Origin: Andrena cerasifolii | Taxonomy: Eukaryota; Arthropoda; Insecta; Hymenoptera; Andrenidae | Assembly: GCF_050908995.1 (NCBI RefSeq) | Contig: NC_135126.1 | Coordinates: forward strand, 6,138,001 to 6,202,000 | Length of the DNA: 64,000 nucleotides | Direction of reading: 5' to 3' | Part shown: positions 11,201 through 22,634 of the stretch, in pieces | How the letters are laid out: every line of letters begins with the position of its first letter | How positions within the stretch are numbered: position 1 is the first letter of the stretch | Position numbers and translations under genes: made by a program | Notes under the pieces: model-generated | What the model saw: only the letters and a program-made list of their open reading frames with translations | What the model was told of the DNA's origin: nothing | Databases searched by the model: none

Positions 11201-14200
11201 TGTGCTTTCTGAAAATTTTTGCCAGATTTTGACCCAAGTATCAGGAGAACATGAAGCGAAAAGAGGTATTCTGAATTTCAGCTTCGAAGGCATCCTCGAT
11301 TCTCTCTCCGAAGACGTTACTTAGTGCCACCTCTTTCGACATCATGTTATCCTGTTACGAAGCCCAATTTTGTGCATTCTGAAAATTTTCCTCAGATTTT
11401 GGCCAATATATCAGGAGAACATGAAGCGAAAAGAGGTATTCTGAATTTCAGCTTCGAAGGCATCCTCGATTCTCTCTCCGAAGACGTTACTTAGTGCCAC
11501 CTCTTTCGACATCATGTTATCCTGTTACGAAGCCCAATTTTGTGCATTCTGAAAATTTTTGCCAGATTTTGGCTCAGGTATCAGGAGAACATGAAGCGAA
11601 AAGAGGTATTCTGAATTTCAGCTTCGAAGGCATCCTCGATTCTCTCTCCGAAGACGTTACTTAGTGCCACCTCTTTCGACATCATGTTATCCTGTTACGA
11701 AGCCCAATTTTGTGCATTCTGAAAATTCTTGCCAGATTTTGGCCCAGGTATCAGGAGAACATGAAGCGAAAAGAGGTATTCTGAATTTCAGCTTCGAAGG
11801 CATCCTCGATTCTCTCTCCGAAGACGTTACTTAGTGCCACCTCTTTCGACATCATGTTATCCTGTTACGAAGCCCAATTTTGTGCTTTCTGAAAATTTTT
11901 GCCAGATTTTGACCCAAGTATCAGGAGAACATGGAGCGAAAAGAGGTATTCTGAATTTCAGCTTCGAAGGCATCCTCGATTCTCTCTCCGAAGACGTTAC
12001 TTAGTGCCACCTCTTTCGACATCATGTTATCCTGTTACGAAGCCCAATTTTGTGCATTCTGAAAATTTTTGCCAGATTTTGGCTCAGGTATAAGGAGAAC
12101 ATGAAGCGAAAAGAGGTATTCTGAATTTCAGCTTCGAAGGCATCCTCGATTCTCTCTCCGAAGACGTTACTTAGTGCCACCTCTTTCCACATCATGTTCT
12201 CCTGTTACAAAGCCCAATTTTGTGCATTCTGAAAATTTTCGCCAGATTTTGGCCAATATATCAGGAGAACATGAAGCGAAAAGAGGTATACTAAAGGGTA
12301 TAACCGGTAAGATGGTAAAATGTGCCCTTGAACCGAATTCGACTCACGATGAATCATTCGAAAGCTTATGAAAAAAGAAACATTTGTGGCAATTTTCAAC
12401 TTCGTATCTCCACCCGGAGGGTAGTAAAGGGCAAAAATAGGAAATCAGGTTTTTGCCGAATTTCTCCTATACTAGGGGATGAAAAATTTTGAAAAAAATG
12501 AGAGGCATTTCTGTTATCAGGGCACATATTAGAGAATTGTTTCAGATTTTTAAATTGAAAAACCAAGCTGTGAAAAATAAAAAACGCCAAAAAATGCTGA
12601 AAAATGCCGATTGTGTATCGAAGCAGGCTTGGCACTATAATTATATTTTTACTGTAAGTACGTATGATTGTTAATATTGTCCTGAATTTTTTTCAGATTT
12701 TTAAATTGAAAAACCACGCTGTGAAAAATAAAAAACGCCAAAAAATGCTGAAAAATGCCGATTGTGTATCGAAGCAGGCGTGGCACTATAATTATATTTT
12801 TACTGTAAGTACGTATGATTGTTAATATTGTCCTGAATTTTTTTCAGATTTTTCAATTCGGTGCGCCGCAGTTAAAAAAATTAAAAACCGATTTTTTCGT
12901 CGTTTTTTCCGTGTCAGAGTAACTTATACGTCGAATTGCTTCATGAAATAAGTGTTTTATGCGATCTTCAATGCTTATACGTACAACAGAACATCATAGG
13001 AATTAAAGAAACTGAAAAAACCGAATCATTTGCCTTAAAGTGGCAAATAAGAGGCGCTCCAAAATTCTGCGTCTCTTCGTTAAACAGTCACTGTGTCGAA
13101 ACATCTGCGCCACTTCTCGCTCTTTAATTTGCTCTCCGGAGACATTACTTAGTGCCACCTCTTTCGACGGCATGTTCTCCTGTTACAAAGCCCAATTTTG
13201 TGCATTCTGAAAATTTTCGCCAGATTTTGGCCAATATATCAGGAGAACATGAAGTGGAAAGAGGTATACGAAAAACGAAAAATCCCGAACCCATGTTTCG
13301 GGTCAGATTGTGTCGGTATACAGCGCGCTGCATTACTCGTGTCTACCCCCTTAAGCGAACTAATTTATATGGAAATGCATCAATTGAGCTTTACCTCTGC
13401 GCAATGAGCGGCAATCTTGAGCCCAGCTGTTCTTGCTTTCTTTAATAGCTCTAGAAACGCGTCCCCCGTCTTTGGATCTCCGCTAAGATCGAGTCCTACG
13501 ATATACTCGGGATACTCTTTAGAGAAACGTATCGCTAATTCTATGTTCTCCTGCGCTGCCTTGTATCCTTGCTTACGATTTATAGAGACCAACAGTTTCA
13601 CAAGCATATCTGGAAAATCTGTCTTGCAGGTCCTGCAGTTGCAAAGCCGTCTCGAATTACAAAATTGTACAGTTTCTTAGTATATTAAGACAAACGCATT
13701 CTTGCTAAATTGTACTTACTGAAACGCTCTTATAATAGCTTCTATGTATTCTTGCTTAGTCATCTGCCCATCAACGGCACGCGGCGTGCTTCTGAGTTCT
13801 AAGTATATCACATTATCTTCCTTGAATTCTTTGATCACATCATAAGTAGCTTGAAAAACTGCTTCTGACGTTACTGTTACTGAATGCGCTACGTCGAATA
13901 CTTTGAAACACCTGTAAAAGATTATTCTATATCTTTAGTACGATATATTGTGACGGTGGTACAGCTGTAAATAAATGCAGTAAAACTAAATGCAGAGTTA
14001 TCATTCGTACTCGCCTAGTGAAGAGAATTTTTCAATGTCCGCGAGTATATCTTCACAGTCCTCTGCATTGGGATTTTGCATTTTGTATAACTTCTTTAAA
14101 GTTGTTGAACTTAGAGAGCCATTTAGGTGGGCGTGAAGTTCCTATTAAACGAATAAACGAATGTACTTCTAATCATATTTACAGCACAAAAGAAATATGT

Positions 14201-14591
14201 TAGCCCGTACAACCTGAGGATTGTTTCATGGTCTTTTTAAGGAAAGGAACTGGTAAGCAAGGATATCAGGAATTGGAGTTAGACAAGGGGATTTTCTGGC
14301 GGCGTGTACGGATTTGGAATATTCCACTGTTTGCACAAAGTTGACTGAACTCTAGTGAACACAGTGGGCAGGCAATCGAGCTCGATACATACAACATGGA
14401 TTCACAGGTTTCTTAGAAAACTTAGAGACAGCAGATTACACCGGGTATAGGCCTACGTAGAAGTCTGGGTACCGCAAGGAGGTTCAGCTCAGCGTAACCG
14501 CAATACAATCATATAAGTATAGATCCAAATTGTAGAGACGGGAAAGACATACCGCTTTTGGCAGAGATTGGCAGAAACTTTCTAAGTTCAT
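8278..14591 (-). CDS. ADAL: Adenosine deaminase-like protein (N6-methyl-AMP deaminase), 7 exons
   Basis: This is a member of the ADAL/MAPDA family, cytosolic zinc enzymes that deaminate N6-methyl-AMP to IMP. Exons (minus strand) are 14591-14553, 14141-14011, 13911-13720, 13632-13395, 8845-8710, 8641-8541 and 8466-8278. They join in phase into 341 codons, the usual family length. Zinc and catalytic residues are visible: HAHLNG (His16, His18), AAHCAE (His197, Glu200), RLGH (His220) and TDD (Asp281, Asp282). GLDLSGDP and LCLTSN are also typical. The start is the first ATG of MNLESFCQSLPKA, which leads directly into ELHAHLNGS. Two oddities: the usual Gly after the RLGH histidine is Cys here (RLGHCTC), and intron 4 is about 4.5 kb because it contains a repeat-array element ending only 41 bp from exon 4. 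Confidence 0.93.
9640..12290. repeat. Tandem array of 170-bp units (about 15 copies) with higher-order structure
   Basis: The word GCTTCGAAGG recurs at exactly 170-bp spacing from 9751 to 12131 (15 occurrences). Units differ at a few diagnostic sites, for example GGCCCAGGTA, GACCCAAGTA, GGCCAATATA or GGCTCAGGTA near the unit centre. By these sites the order of units 2-7 (9921-10940) repeats in units 8-12, a higher-order period of six units (1,020 bp). Each unit holds an internal inverted repeat (ACCTCTTTC...CATGTTCTCCTG against CAGGAGAACATG...AAAGAGGT) able to form a hairpin with about 25-nt arms. Confidence 0.92.
12541..12860. repeat. 151-bp tandem repeat, two full copies plus a partial
   Basis: The word TTCAGATTTTTAAATTG occurs at 12541 and 12692, and TTCAGATTTTTCAATT occurs at 12843, a spacing of 151 bp. 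The two full copies are nearly identical. They lie inside copy A of the TTAA element, downstream of the 170-bp array, and are unrelated to it in sequence. Confidence 0.85.
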
Positions 14592-15260
14592 TGTTAAGGA
14601 TGAAGTAGACCTCTCCCTCGAAGTATTGACGCCCGCGCTTGGTCTATTTACGTAGAGATATTTCAAATGCCTTAGATTTCCTGAACGTGCATCTTTATAG
14701 AAGCGAGATAATTATATTCATACCTACCAAACACTGGCGCATTCAAGTCTACGAGCAAGAAGAGAATTATAGCAAATGAAAATTGTGTCAAGCAGGTGTT
14801 GAATAGGGTTACTCCCAGAGTTGAAGGCGCTGCGTTTGCGCAATGTATAAGCGGAAAAGAAAAACCATTTGTAAAACAGAATTGTTGCAGGATATAAAAA
14901 ATTTTATAAACAAATTTGCGGATTCTTTTATATCCACCGCTTTCGGGGGGGGGGGGGGGTAGATAATCAGTAGACCACAGACGATTACAATTTATGAGCA
15001 TTGCTTATAATAATAAAAGGTATATGTGCACTCCTTCTTTACCGACCAAAGAACGTTCCAGCCGCCATATTGGCTGCGCGATTTTGGCTCCTGGTAGCAG
15101 GAATACATGCTGTGCAAGGAGGTATCCGACAGACAGAAAATGGTTAGAGTGAGAGGGATATATCCTCTCACTTCATAATAGCGCCAATTCAAATAAACTA
15201 ATAGAACTTATTAGAGAAAAATAAGAAATTATTGCTTTTCTGCAACTAAATAGTAATGTA
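14592..15260. other. 5' flank of ADAL
   Basis: This is single-copy sequence between the ADAL start codon and copy B of the repeat element. It should contain the ADAL promoter and 5' UTR. A run of 15 G occurs at about 14945-14959. I see no TATA box or other motif that I can support. Confidence 0.4.
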
Positions 15261-17190
15261 ATCACAAAATTCGGCTATGTACTAAGAGAACATGATGTCG
15301 AAAGAGGTGGCACTAAGTAACGTCTTCGGAGAGAGAATCGAGGATGCCTTCGAAGCTGAAATTCAGAATACCTCTTTTCGCTTCATGTTCTCCTGATACC
15401 TGAGCCAAAATCTGGCAAAAATTTTCAGAAAGCACAAAATTGGGCTTCGTAACAGGATAACATGATGTCGAAAGAGGTGGCACTAAGTAACGTCTTCGGA
15501 GAGAGAATCGAGGATGCCTTCGAAGCTGAAATTCAGAATACCTCTTTTCGCTTCATGTTCTCCTGATACCTGAGCCAAAATCTGGCAAAAATTTTCAGAA
15601 AGCACAAAATTGGGCTTCGTAACAGGATAACATGATGTCGAAAGAGGTGGCACTAAGTAACGTCTTCGGAGAGAGAATCGAGGATGCCTTCGAAGCTGAA
15701 ATTCAGAATACCTCTATCCGCTTCATGTTTTCCTGATACCTGAGCCAAAATCTGAGGAAAATTTTCAGAATGCACAAAATTGGGCTTCGTAACAGGATAA
15801 CATGATGTCGAAAGAGGTGGCACTAAGTAACGTCTTCGGAGAGAGAATCGAAGATGCCTTCGAAGCTGAAATTCAGAATACCTCTTTTCGCTTCATGTTC
15901 TCCTGATACCTGGGCCAAAATCTGGCAAAAATTTTCAGAATGTACAAAATTGGGCTTTGTAACAGGGGAACATGATGTGGAAAGAGGTGGCACTAAGTAA
16001 CGTCTTCGGAGAGAGAATTGAGGATGCCTTCGAAGCTGAAATTCAGAATACCTCTTTTCGCTTCATGTTCTCCTGATATATTGGCCAAAATCTGGCAAAA
16101 ATTTTCAGAAAGCACAAAATTGGGCTTCGTAACAGGATAACATGATGTCGAAAGAGGTGGCACTAAGTAACGTCTTCGGAGAGAGAATCAAGGATGCCTT
16201 CGAAGCTGAAATTCAGAATACCTCTTTTCGCTTCATGTTCTCCTGATACCTGGGCCAAAATCTGGCAAAAATTTTCAGAATGCACAAAATTGGGCTTTGT
16301 AACAGGAGAACATGATGTGGAAAGAGGTGGCACTAAGTAACGTCTTCGGAGAGAGAATCAAGGATGCCTTCGAAGCTGAAATTCAGAATACCTCTATCCG
16401 CTTCATGTTTTCCTGATACCTGAGCCAAAATCTGGCAAAAATTTTCAGAATGCACAAAATTGGGCTTTGTAACAGGAGAACATGATGTGGAAAGAGGTGG
16501 CACTAAGTAACGTCTTCGGAGAGAGAATCAAGGATGCCTTCGAAGCTGAAATTCAGAATACCTCTTTTCGCTTCATGTTCTCCTGATATATTGGCCAAAA
16601 TCTGGCGAAAATTTTCAGAGTGCACAAAATTGGGCTTTGTAACAGGAGAACATGATGTGGAAAGAGGTGGCACTAAGTAACGTCTTCGGAGAGAGAATCA
16701 AGGATGCCTTCGAAGCTGAAATTCAGAATACCTCTTTTCGCTTCATGTTCTCCTGATACCTGGGCCAAAATCTGGCAAAAATTTTCAGAATGCACAAAAT
16801 TGGGCTTTGTAACAGGAGAACATGATGTGGAAAGAGGTGGCACTAAGTAACGTCTTCGGAGAGAGAATCAAGGATGCCTTCGAAGCTGAAATTCAGAATA
16901 CCTCTATCCGCTTCATGTTTTCCTGATACCTGAGCCAAAATCTGGCAAAAATTTTCAGAATGCACAAAATTGGGCTTTGTAACAGGAGAACATGATGTGG
17001 AAAGAGGTGGCACTAAGTAACGTCTTCGGAGAGAGAATCGAGGATGCCTTCGAAGCTGAAATTCAGAATACCTCTTTTCGCTTCATGTTCCCCTGATACC
17101 TGGGCCAAAATCTGGCGAAAATTTTCAGAATGCACAAAATTGGGCTTTGTAACAGGAGAACATGATGTGGAAAGAGGTGGCACAAAGTAA
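15261..17190. repeat. Tandem array of 170-bp units, inverted (about 11 copies)
   Basis: The word CGAAGCTGAA recurs every 170 bp from 15351 to 17051, giving 11 units in the orientation opposite to the 9640-12290 array. A variant with CTCTATCCG occurs in units starting near 15691, 16371 and 16881 and is not seen in the other array. From 16201 the unit types follow a three-unit (510-bp) cycle, a different higher-order pattern from copy A. Confidence 0.9.
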
Positions 17191-17834
17191 CGTCTCTGGA
17201 GAGCAAATCAAAGAGCGAGAAGTGGCGCAGATGTTTCGAGACAGTGACTGTTTAACGAAGAGACGCAGAATTTTCGAACGCCTCTTGAAAGAGGCCTGCG
17301 CCTTTTATTTGCAACTTTAAGGCGATGCCTTTGAAGCTGAAATAGCCACTAAACATTCTGTCACTTCGAGGAGCCGACCACATAGTAATCACGCGCATCC
17401 AGTCTGCGCATTTTCACTAGCCCAATTCAACATTCAATACAATTTTGTATATATAATGTTTGTTGATAACTGCTTTCTGCAGTGGACGTGTAATAAGTGT
17501 ATTTCATGTTCTGTTTCGGTGCTTTGCTAGTAAAAAAATGTCTAATCTAACAAATTTCATTTTCTGGGGACATTCCCTCATCTATATTCCCTTTTCACTT
17601 AGAATTCCTTACTACTAACGTAGAATATTGTAGCATAAGCACATTTCAAGTAATTAAAATGTACAATGAATTTTCTACGTTTACAGTACCAGCCGACTTT
17701 CCGTTTAAATTTTTATAAATATAACGGAACAGCTAAGAATTTCTTTCCTTATTCAGAATAGAATACAGAAATATAAAAAAATGCTGTAATACCGACCTGC
17801 CGAATCGGCCAGGTCACGTGACGTGTCTACCCCC
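15261..17834. mobile_element. Inverted second copy (B) of the TTAA/170-bp array element, one end missing
   Basis: This is the reverse complement of the left part of copy A. The right end GTGTCTACCCCC abuts TTAA at 17835-17838, and the flank containing CTGCCGAATCGGCCAGGTCA mirrors positions 8884-9630. The other end stops inside a repeat unit near 15261 without a matching TTAA terminus, so the copy is truncated. Together copies A and B form a widely spaced inverted repeat enclosing ADAL exons 1-4 and its 5' flank. Confidence 0.7.
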
Positions 17835-17838
17835 TTAA

Positions 17839-18764
17839 GAATGAATGGTCGGCAATTCATTTCCCGCAGAATCCGTTTACAGTTAATTGATATTGAACAG
17901 TTTCTTGGAGTCTCGGAATTTGATGCAAGGATAACACATTAAGCAAATCAGATAAAATATACGTTTATTTATTTTCACCAAATTCATTATTAATAGAAAA
18001 GTACAGAAATATAGATTATATACATAACTAAATAAATATGACGCATGGAATCATACTTTCGGAAGCGCTTTAATTTTGCAAATTAATTTGAAGTTTCTGA
18101 TCACCCCATTCCACTTCGTGTTTAAACTTTCCAACGTGTGTGTTGAAATAGAAAGGTGGTGCTTAGTAAATTACTGAAGGCTACTTAAACTGGATTAACA
18201 CCGATATCAATACGCTTATAATTGACATACATATATTGTTCTGTACATTGTACAAAGTATGTGAAATTGTGAACTTAATATATGGTAGACTGTACATTAT
18301 GAAGAATGTTATAGTTATGAAAGTTTAAGATGAGACTGAATCATTTATTGTTTCACAGTTCAAACGTATTCGATCCTTTCTGCAACATTTAATATGTTTC
18401 AGTTAAATATACACCATTTCGTTAACATCCCAATGAATGTATAATTAAACAACATGCGATAATTGTATTCTTTCTTTTAACAACGAACAAGTATAAAGGC
18501 TACATAGTCATATGCACTTTCTGCTCAAGCTTACTGAGTGTACACATTTCGTAGGAATGTTTCTTCAATATTCTCACGGCCCACTATTACTTTTAATTCA
18601 ATATTTGTAAAGACAGACGTACAAGATCTTAAATTCAGGCTGGAAAGTTTTAAGAATATAATAAAATCATCAGTTTTGGCATCGAAAGTTTTTTTAACGA
18701 TTATACTACGCATAAAGTAGCTTAGGAGTAGGCAAGAGCAACTCTAACGAACCATAGAAAGATC
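17839..18764. other. 3' flank/UTR of PDCD6
   Basis: AT-rich DNA between the repeat element and the PDCD6 stop codon. It contains minus-strand AATAAA candidates near 18342 and 17960 that could end the PDCD6 transcript. No exon or RNA gene is recognisable. Confidence 0.4.
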
Positions 18765-19797
18765 TTATATCTTAAGATTGAATACCATGCCCAAGAACTG
18801 TTCATAGTGAATTGTAATAACACCATCCAGATCTGTATCTAACTGTCTAAAAGCTGAAGTCAGAGTCTGAAAAGTAATACAGGTGGCGTCTATTAAACGT
18901 GAAACGTAATACTGAATCCATAGTAAATATTGTACAAATTTATACTCACGTATAAGACTATACAGCATTGAATAAAATCATCAAAGTATATAGTCCCGCG
19001 ACCGGCTCTGTCGTATTTACGTATAAGAGTATCTATAATTTGATCTGACAGTCGATATCCAAAGTTTGTAAGCGCGGTTTTCAATTCATGCCGATCGATA
19101 TTTCCACTATTATCTCTGTCGAATGATCGGAAGCAGTTTTGCCAATCAGTTACATACTTCCACAGGGCTCCGAACTCTTCGAAACTCACTGTTCCATTTT
19201 GATTTTTATCAAACATACCTGGAGAATCAGGATTATTTTTGTCAATGTCAAACATACCTGCATCAATAAAAACGTAGTAAAGATGTATTAACGATGACAC
19301 AGGACCATGTAAATTTACTCGCAAGTGCACTCGCAGGACATGCAAGTGTATGTAACTTTATATTCTCAACTACGCTACTTCGGAGTTCTCTAGCTTAAAT
19401 CTCTATGTTTGCACTAATTCCCATGGTCGTCTGAAAGAGAAATGCTTACCGATCATTAGGCGCACAGTTTCTGGATTAAAGGGTGTCCATGTTCCGTTTG
19501 AAAGAGCCTGCTGCAATTCATCGGCAGTGATGGAACCAGATCTATCTTTGTCCACTCTTCAGCAAACAATTCGGCATATATTATTTACAGCGAATGAACA
19601 ACCATGTTGTGAAATCGGTGCAGTTAAGTATATTAGAACGTTCACTTTCATGAAAACGTTTACGAGAAAAGATTTTGTACGATGAAATACATGTTACATA
19701 GATCGAGTCAATTAACGAACTTGAAATACATTTTGAATTACCTGTGAAAAACATCCCAGAGGAATTCTCGACTCGGCATAGGCGATACAAACGACAT
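18765..19797 (-). CDS. PDCD6: Programmed cell death protein 6 / ALG-2 (penta-EF-hand calcium sensor)
   Basis: Exons (minus strand) are 19797-19742, 19556-19450, 19218-18950 and 18866-18765, in phase, giving 177 aa, the normal length. ALG-2 is a cytosolic penta-EF-hand protein that binds ALIX, Sec31 and ESCRT-linked partners when calcium rises. Visible features are a start MSFVSPMPSREFLWDVF, then EF loops DKDRSGSITADE, FDKNQNGTVSFEEF, FDRDNSGNIDRHEL, YDRAGRGTIYFDDF and DTDLDGVITIHYE. The hallmark ALWKYVTDWQNCFRSF and the Gly-Phe pair in NFGYRLSDQ are kept. Next to the exon 3 acceptor a 39-nt near-duplication supplies a second in-frame acceptor (exon start 19257) that would insert 13 residues before the second EF loop. 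Confidence 0.95.
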
Positions 19798-21270
19798 TTT
19801 TTTAAATCTTTGTCTCTTCAAAATACACAATCAGGGATAATTACGTTGGTTAGTTATTTTGTAACGTCAGTCGAACTTATCTCAGAAATGATAACAATGA
19901 AAGAAACACGTCGTCATGAAATGAATAATATGCACAAGAACTTTCGCAAGATTGCAATCAACGTCACAGTTTCGAGAATTCTGACGTGTTACTAAAAGCT
20001 TAACTGTAAATCCCTATGCTAGTTGCTTTCGACAGTAGCTTAGGTAGGGTTCGGGATTTACCCATTTCATCGTGCGAGGGGATGTCGCGTAAACTGAAAG
20101 ACCGACTTATTCCCAAAGATAAAGTAGGGATTCCATTTACGGAGTGGTGGAAGTTACCACAGACGAGGTATAGGAGGTCTTATCATCGACGAAGTATAGG
20201 GACGAATTCCACTTACGCCCAAATCGCCCGTAATTTTCATTTAAGCTAGGTTTTCCTGTACGCGACTAGATGCAACGTCAAGAATTTCAAAGTCGATTTT
20301 CTCGAAAACGAAGCGCGATATGAAAAAAAGTTACTCTTTCTTTTTGACTTATAATAAGTAAATAAGTCGAGAAAAAGGAACAAAAATTTTTGATATTGCG
20401 CTTCATTTTCGAGAAAATCGACTTTGAAATTCTTGACGATGCGTCCAGTCGCGTATAAGGAAAACTGCCTTAAGGAAATTCACGGGCGATTTGGGCGTAA
20501 GTGAAATTCGCCCTAGGAGTCTTATGTGTGCCCTGATGGAAAGAAGTCGGTCGAGAAACTCTAGGGTCCGAATGGTATATCCCTATTGGCCAGCGTGACA
20601 ACGTCGACGAATACAAAGTAAGCAAAGGGGGACACGGGTGGCGGGAATCAATGCGAGCGAAGAACCCCTCTTGCCCCTGTGACAATTCAACCGTCTTCTT
20701 TCCATCGGGCCACAGTATCTGATCTGCGGTAAAGTGGTAATGCGGGTAGTATGACGTCATAGCATTTCCTTCAGAGGGAATTTCTCGTGACAACGCTGCT
20801 TGTTACAGTCAGTAGGCAATTCTCAATTGATAGCATCGCACGGATTGAAATACCGACAGGTTTACCGCTTATCTTCCGTCTCTCGCGGACCGGCTGCCAT
20901 CCCACACTTGGTCATACTTTCATAGCTTTCATAAGCAGGTCACTTCATGGTGAATGAGTAGTTTATATTTTCCACTTACAAAACGTTTATCAATGATAAT
21001 CATTACAGATTGCAAAGCCTTAAATGTAAGGTAATATACCTTACGAAATTCGGTAAAAAAACCTAAAATATGATAACAAAAGTCCTCGAAAATAGTATGT
21101 TATAAGTTCTCACACTTATGCTTCTGTCTGACCTTTCCTTATGAAGGAAAAATATTTAATTACTATATTATCCATCACGATACCTAACAAGGCATCTTAA
21201 CATTTGCAGTTCAAATATTACATGAAGTTATCTTTTTATAAATACGTTGATGGTTTCGCGAGCACTCGTA
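19798..21270. other. Intergenic spacer PDCD6/ALG5
   Basis: Spacer between the PDCD6 start and the ALG5 stop codon, both on the minus strand. It contains a palindromic MITE (20199-20513), a CACAGACGAGGTATA repeat word at 20158 and an isolated TGACGTCA near 20750. No coding exon is recognised. Confidence 0.5.
20199..20513. mobile_element. Hairpin-like MITE, about 315 bp
   Basis: The left arm (from GGGACGAATTCCACTTACGC) and right arm (ending GTGAAATTCGCCC) are long inverted repeats meeting near 20340. The arms include CGCCCAAATCGCCCGT and TCAAGAATTTCAAAGTCG with their complements. TA flanks both ends (20197-20198 and 20514-20515). The element is non-coding. TA duplication would fit a Tc1/mariner-type mobiliser, which remains a guess. 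Confidence 0.75.
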
Positions 21271-22634
21271 TTACATCTGCTTGGACTTCTTTATCCTCCA
21301 TGCCCCGATTTTATATTTATACCAAATGAAAAATAAATCTGTACCCATCTGCAGCCAAGTCCAGAAAGGTACTATCTTAGATCCTTCTATTTCAGTCCAG
21401 TTTACAGAAACCTCGGTAATTGGAATGTTTAGAGCTTGCGCGATATATAACATTTCTACATCAAACGCCCAACGCTCAACGTGCAGCGCTTGGAATATAA
21501 GCCTCGCCGATTGTCGCGTGAGAAGCTTGAAGCCACATTGCGTGTCTCTGATACCTCTCACTCCCCAGAACCATACTAAGAAATGAAATCCGTGCATTAA
21601 CAATAATCGGAAAAAGGTTCTTTTGGCAGCTTCTTCCTCCTCTAAATGAGCTCTAGATCCACACACTACTGCATTAGACGAGCTCACTTCCACTGGTTTA
21701 TCTATATAATCAACTGAAAAATAATTCTCACTTTTTGAATACCATGTACAACGTGTATTCTAAATCAAGATTCAAAAGATAACTTACACCCTAGCATGGA
21801 TCTCAAACTTTCATCTAGCTTCTCTAGGTCTCTAAATTTAGTAGCACCATCCGCGTCTGCGAATAGTATTGCGCTGCCTCTGGCGCTTAATATACCCTTA
21901 AATAAAGATTAAGGCCATTACAAGAGAACATTAACTGCTAACATTATAAATATATATTTCATTACTAACTAGTCTTACTGCGCCGCCTTTCCCTCTGTTC
22001 TTCACAAGATCTAGTACCCTAATATTCTCATTCCTTGACGCGTAACTATGCGCGATGTCTACAGTCTTGTCTGTGCTTCCATCGCTAACTACAATTATTT
22101 CATAAGTACATCTGCCTTTCGTACGTTGCTCCAAATATTCCAGACACTCGTCCAACATCAGTGGTACTGTAAAGCAAAGTTACGAGAATGATTACATTTC
22201 TATTACAGTGATGTTAACATAGCGATATTTACATCTCTGTTCTTCATTGTACGCAGGCACGACGACACTTAGATGTACACTCCAATTGTCGTACAAGGTT
22301 GGAAAAGGTTCGGTAGATTTCGTCTTTGGGTTGTAGAAACACTTTTCTTTCTCGTCTCGGCATATTTTCGGATACGGTTGCGTTATCGCGTATAAAGTTA
22401 CAGAGAACTGGAAACGTAGAATGTTAACGGAATCACTGTTAATAAGAAACTACCCTTAATTATACATAGTTTACTTGATAAAGCCTTAGTTAACAAACAT
22501 TGGAGGGTGCATAGAACTGCCACGTTTATAGAAATTTGAACATGCAAATGCAATATAACCTAGGAACATACCGCGATTAAACAGATTACTGCGAATAAAA
22601 TCGCGTAAAGAAGTAAATACCCCAGTGGTAGCAT
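21271..22634 (-). CDS. ALG5: ALG5 dolichyl-phosphate beta-glucosyltransferase
   Basis: Transfers glucose from UDP-glucose to dolichyl phosphate at the ER membrane, supplying Dol-P-Glc for the last steps of N-glycan precursor assembly (wollknaeuel in flies). Exons (minus strand) are 22634-22572, 22407-22233, 22166-21970, 21896-21788 and 21713-21271, giving 328 aa, the family length. The N-terminus MLPLGYLLLYAILFAVICLI is a membrane anchor. The GT2 domain shows SVVVPAYNEEQRLP, EIIVVSDGSTDKT, NRGKGGAVRLG, ILFADADGATKF, GIRDTQCGFKL, HVERWAFDVEML and VNWTEIEGSK. The exon 3 donor is taken at GTTAGT (21969), because this retains the conserved AVRLG; an upstream GTAAGA would delete three residues. 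It shares a 546-bp divergent spacer with COX6B. Confidence 0.95.

Larger units (their letters stand above)
8876..13350. mobile_element. TTAA-flanked 4.5-kb element carrying a 170-bp tandem array (copy A)
   Basis: The element lies wholly in ADAL intron 4. Its ends are GAGGGTAGACAC on the left and the inverted GTGTCTACCCCC on the right, each abutted by TTAA (8872-8875 and 13351-13354). TTAA duplication is the hallmark of the piggyBac superfamily. The inside has a unique left flank (8876-9480), a segment near 9480-9740 that recurs near 13020-13265, a tandem array of 170-bp units between them, and a 151-bp tandem pair at 12541-12860. No transposase frame is present. The left flank and the array reappear inverted at 15261-17834. 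I infer a non-autonomous piggyBac-type element that has acquired and amplified satellite-like DNA. Confidence 0.65.

Noticed and set aside
11899..12371. Short frames within the 170-bp array
   Set aside because: They repeat with the array, are broken by stops in most units and show no protein family. They are not genes.
13610..13615. Acceptor TTTTCCAG as the start of ADAL exon 4
   Set aside because: It puts the exon out of frame with a stop; the CTGCAG acceptor at 13633 keeps phase and restores the QTCKTDFPDMLVKLL join.
9480..17190. CRISPR array
   Set aside because: Units are 170 bp and contiguous without unique spacers, in an animal nuclear genome.
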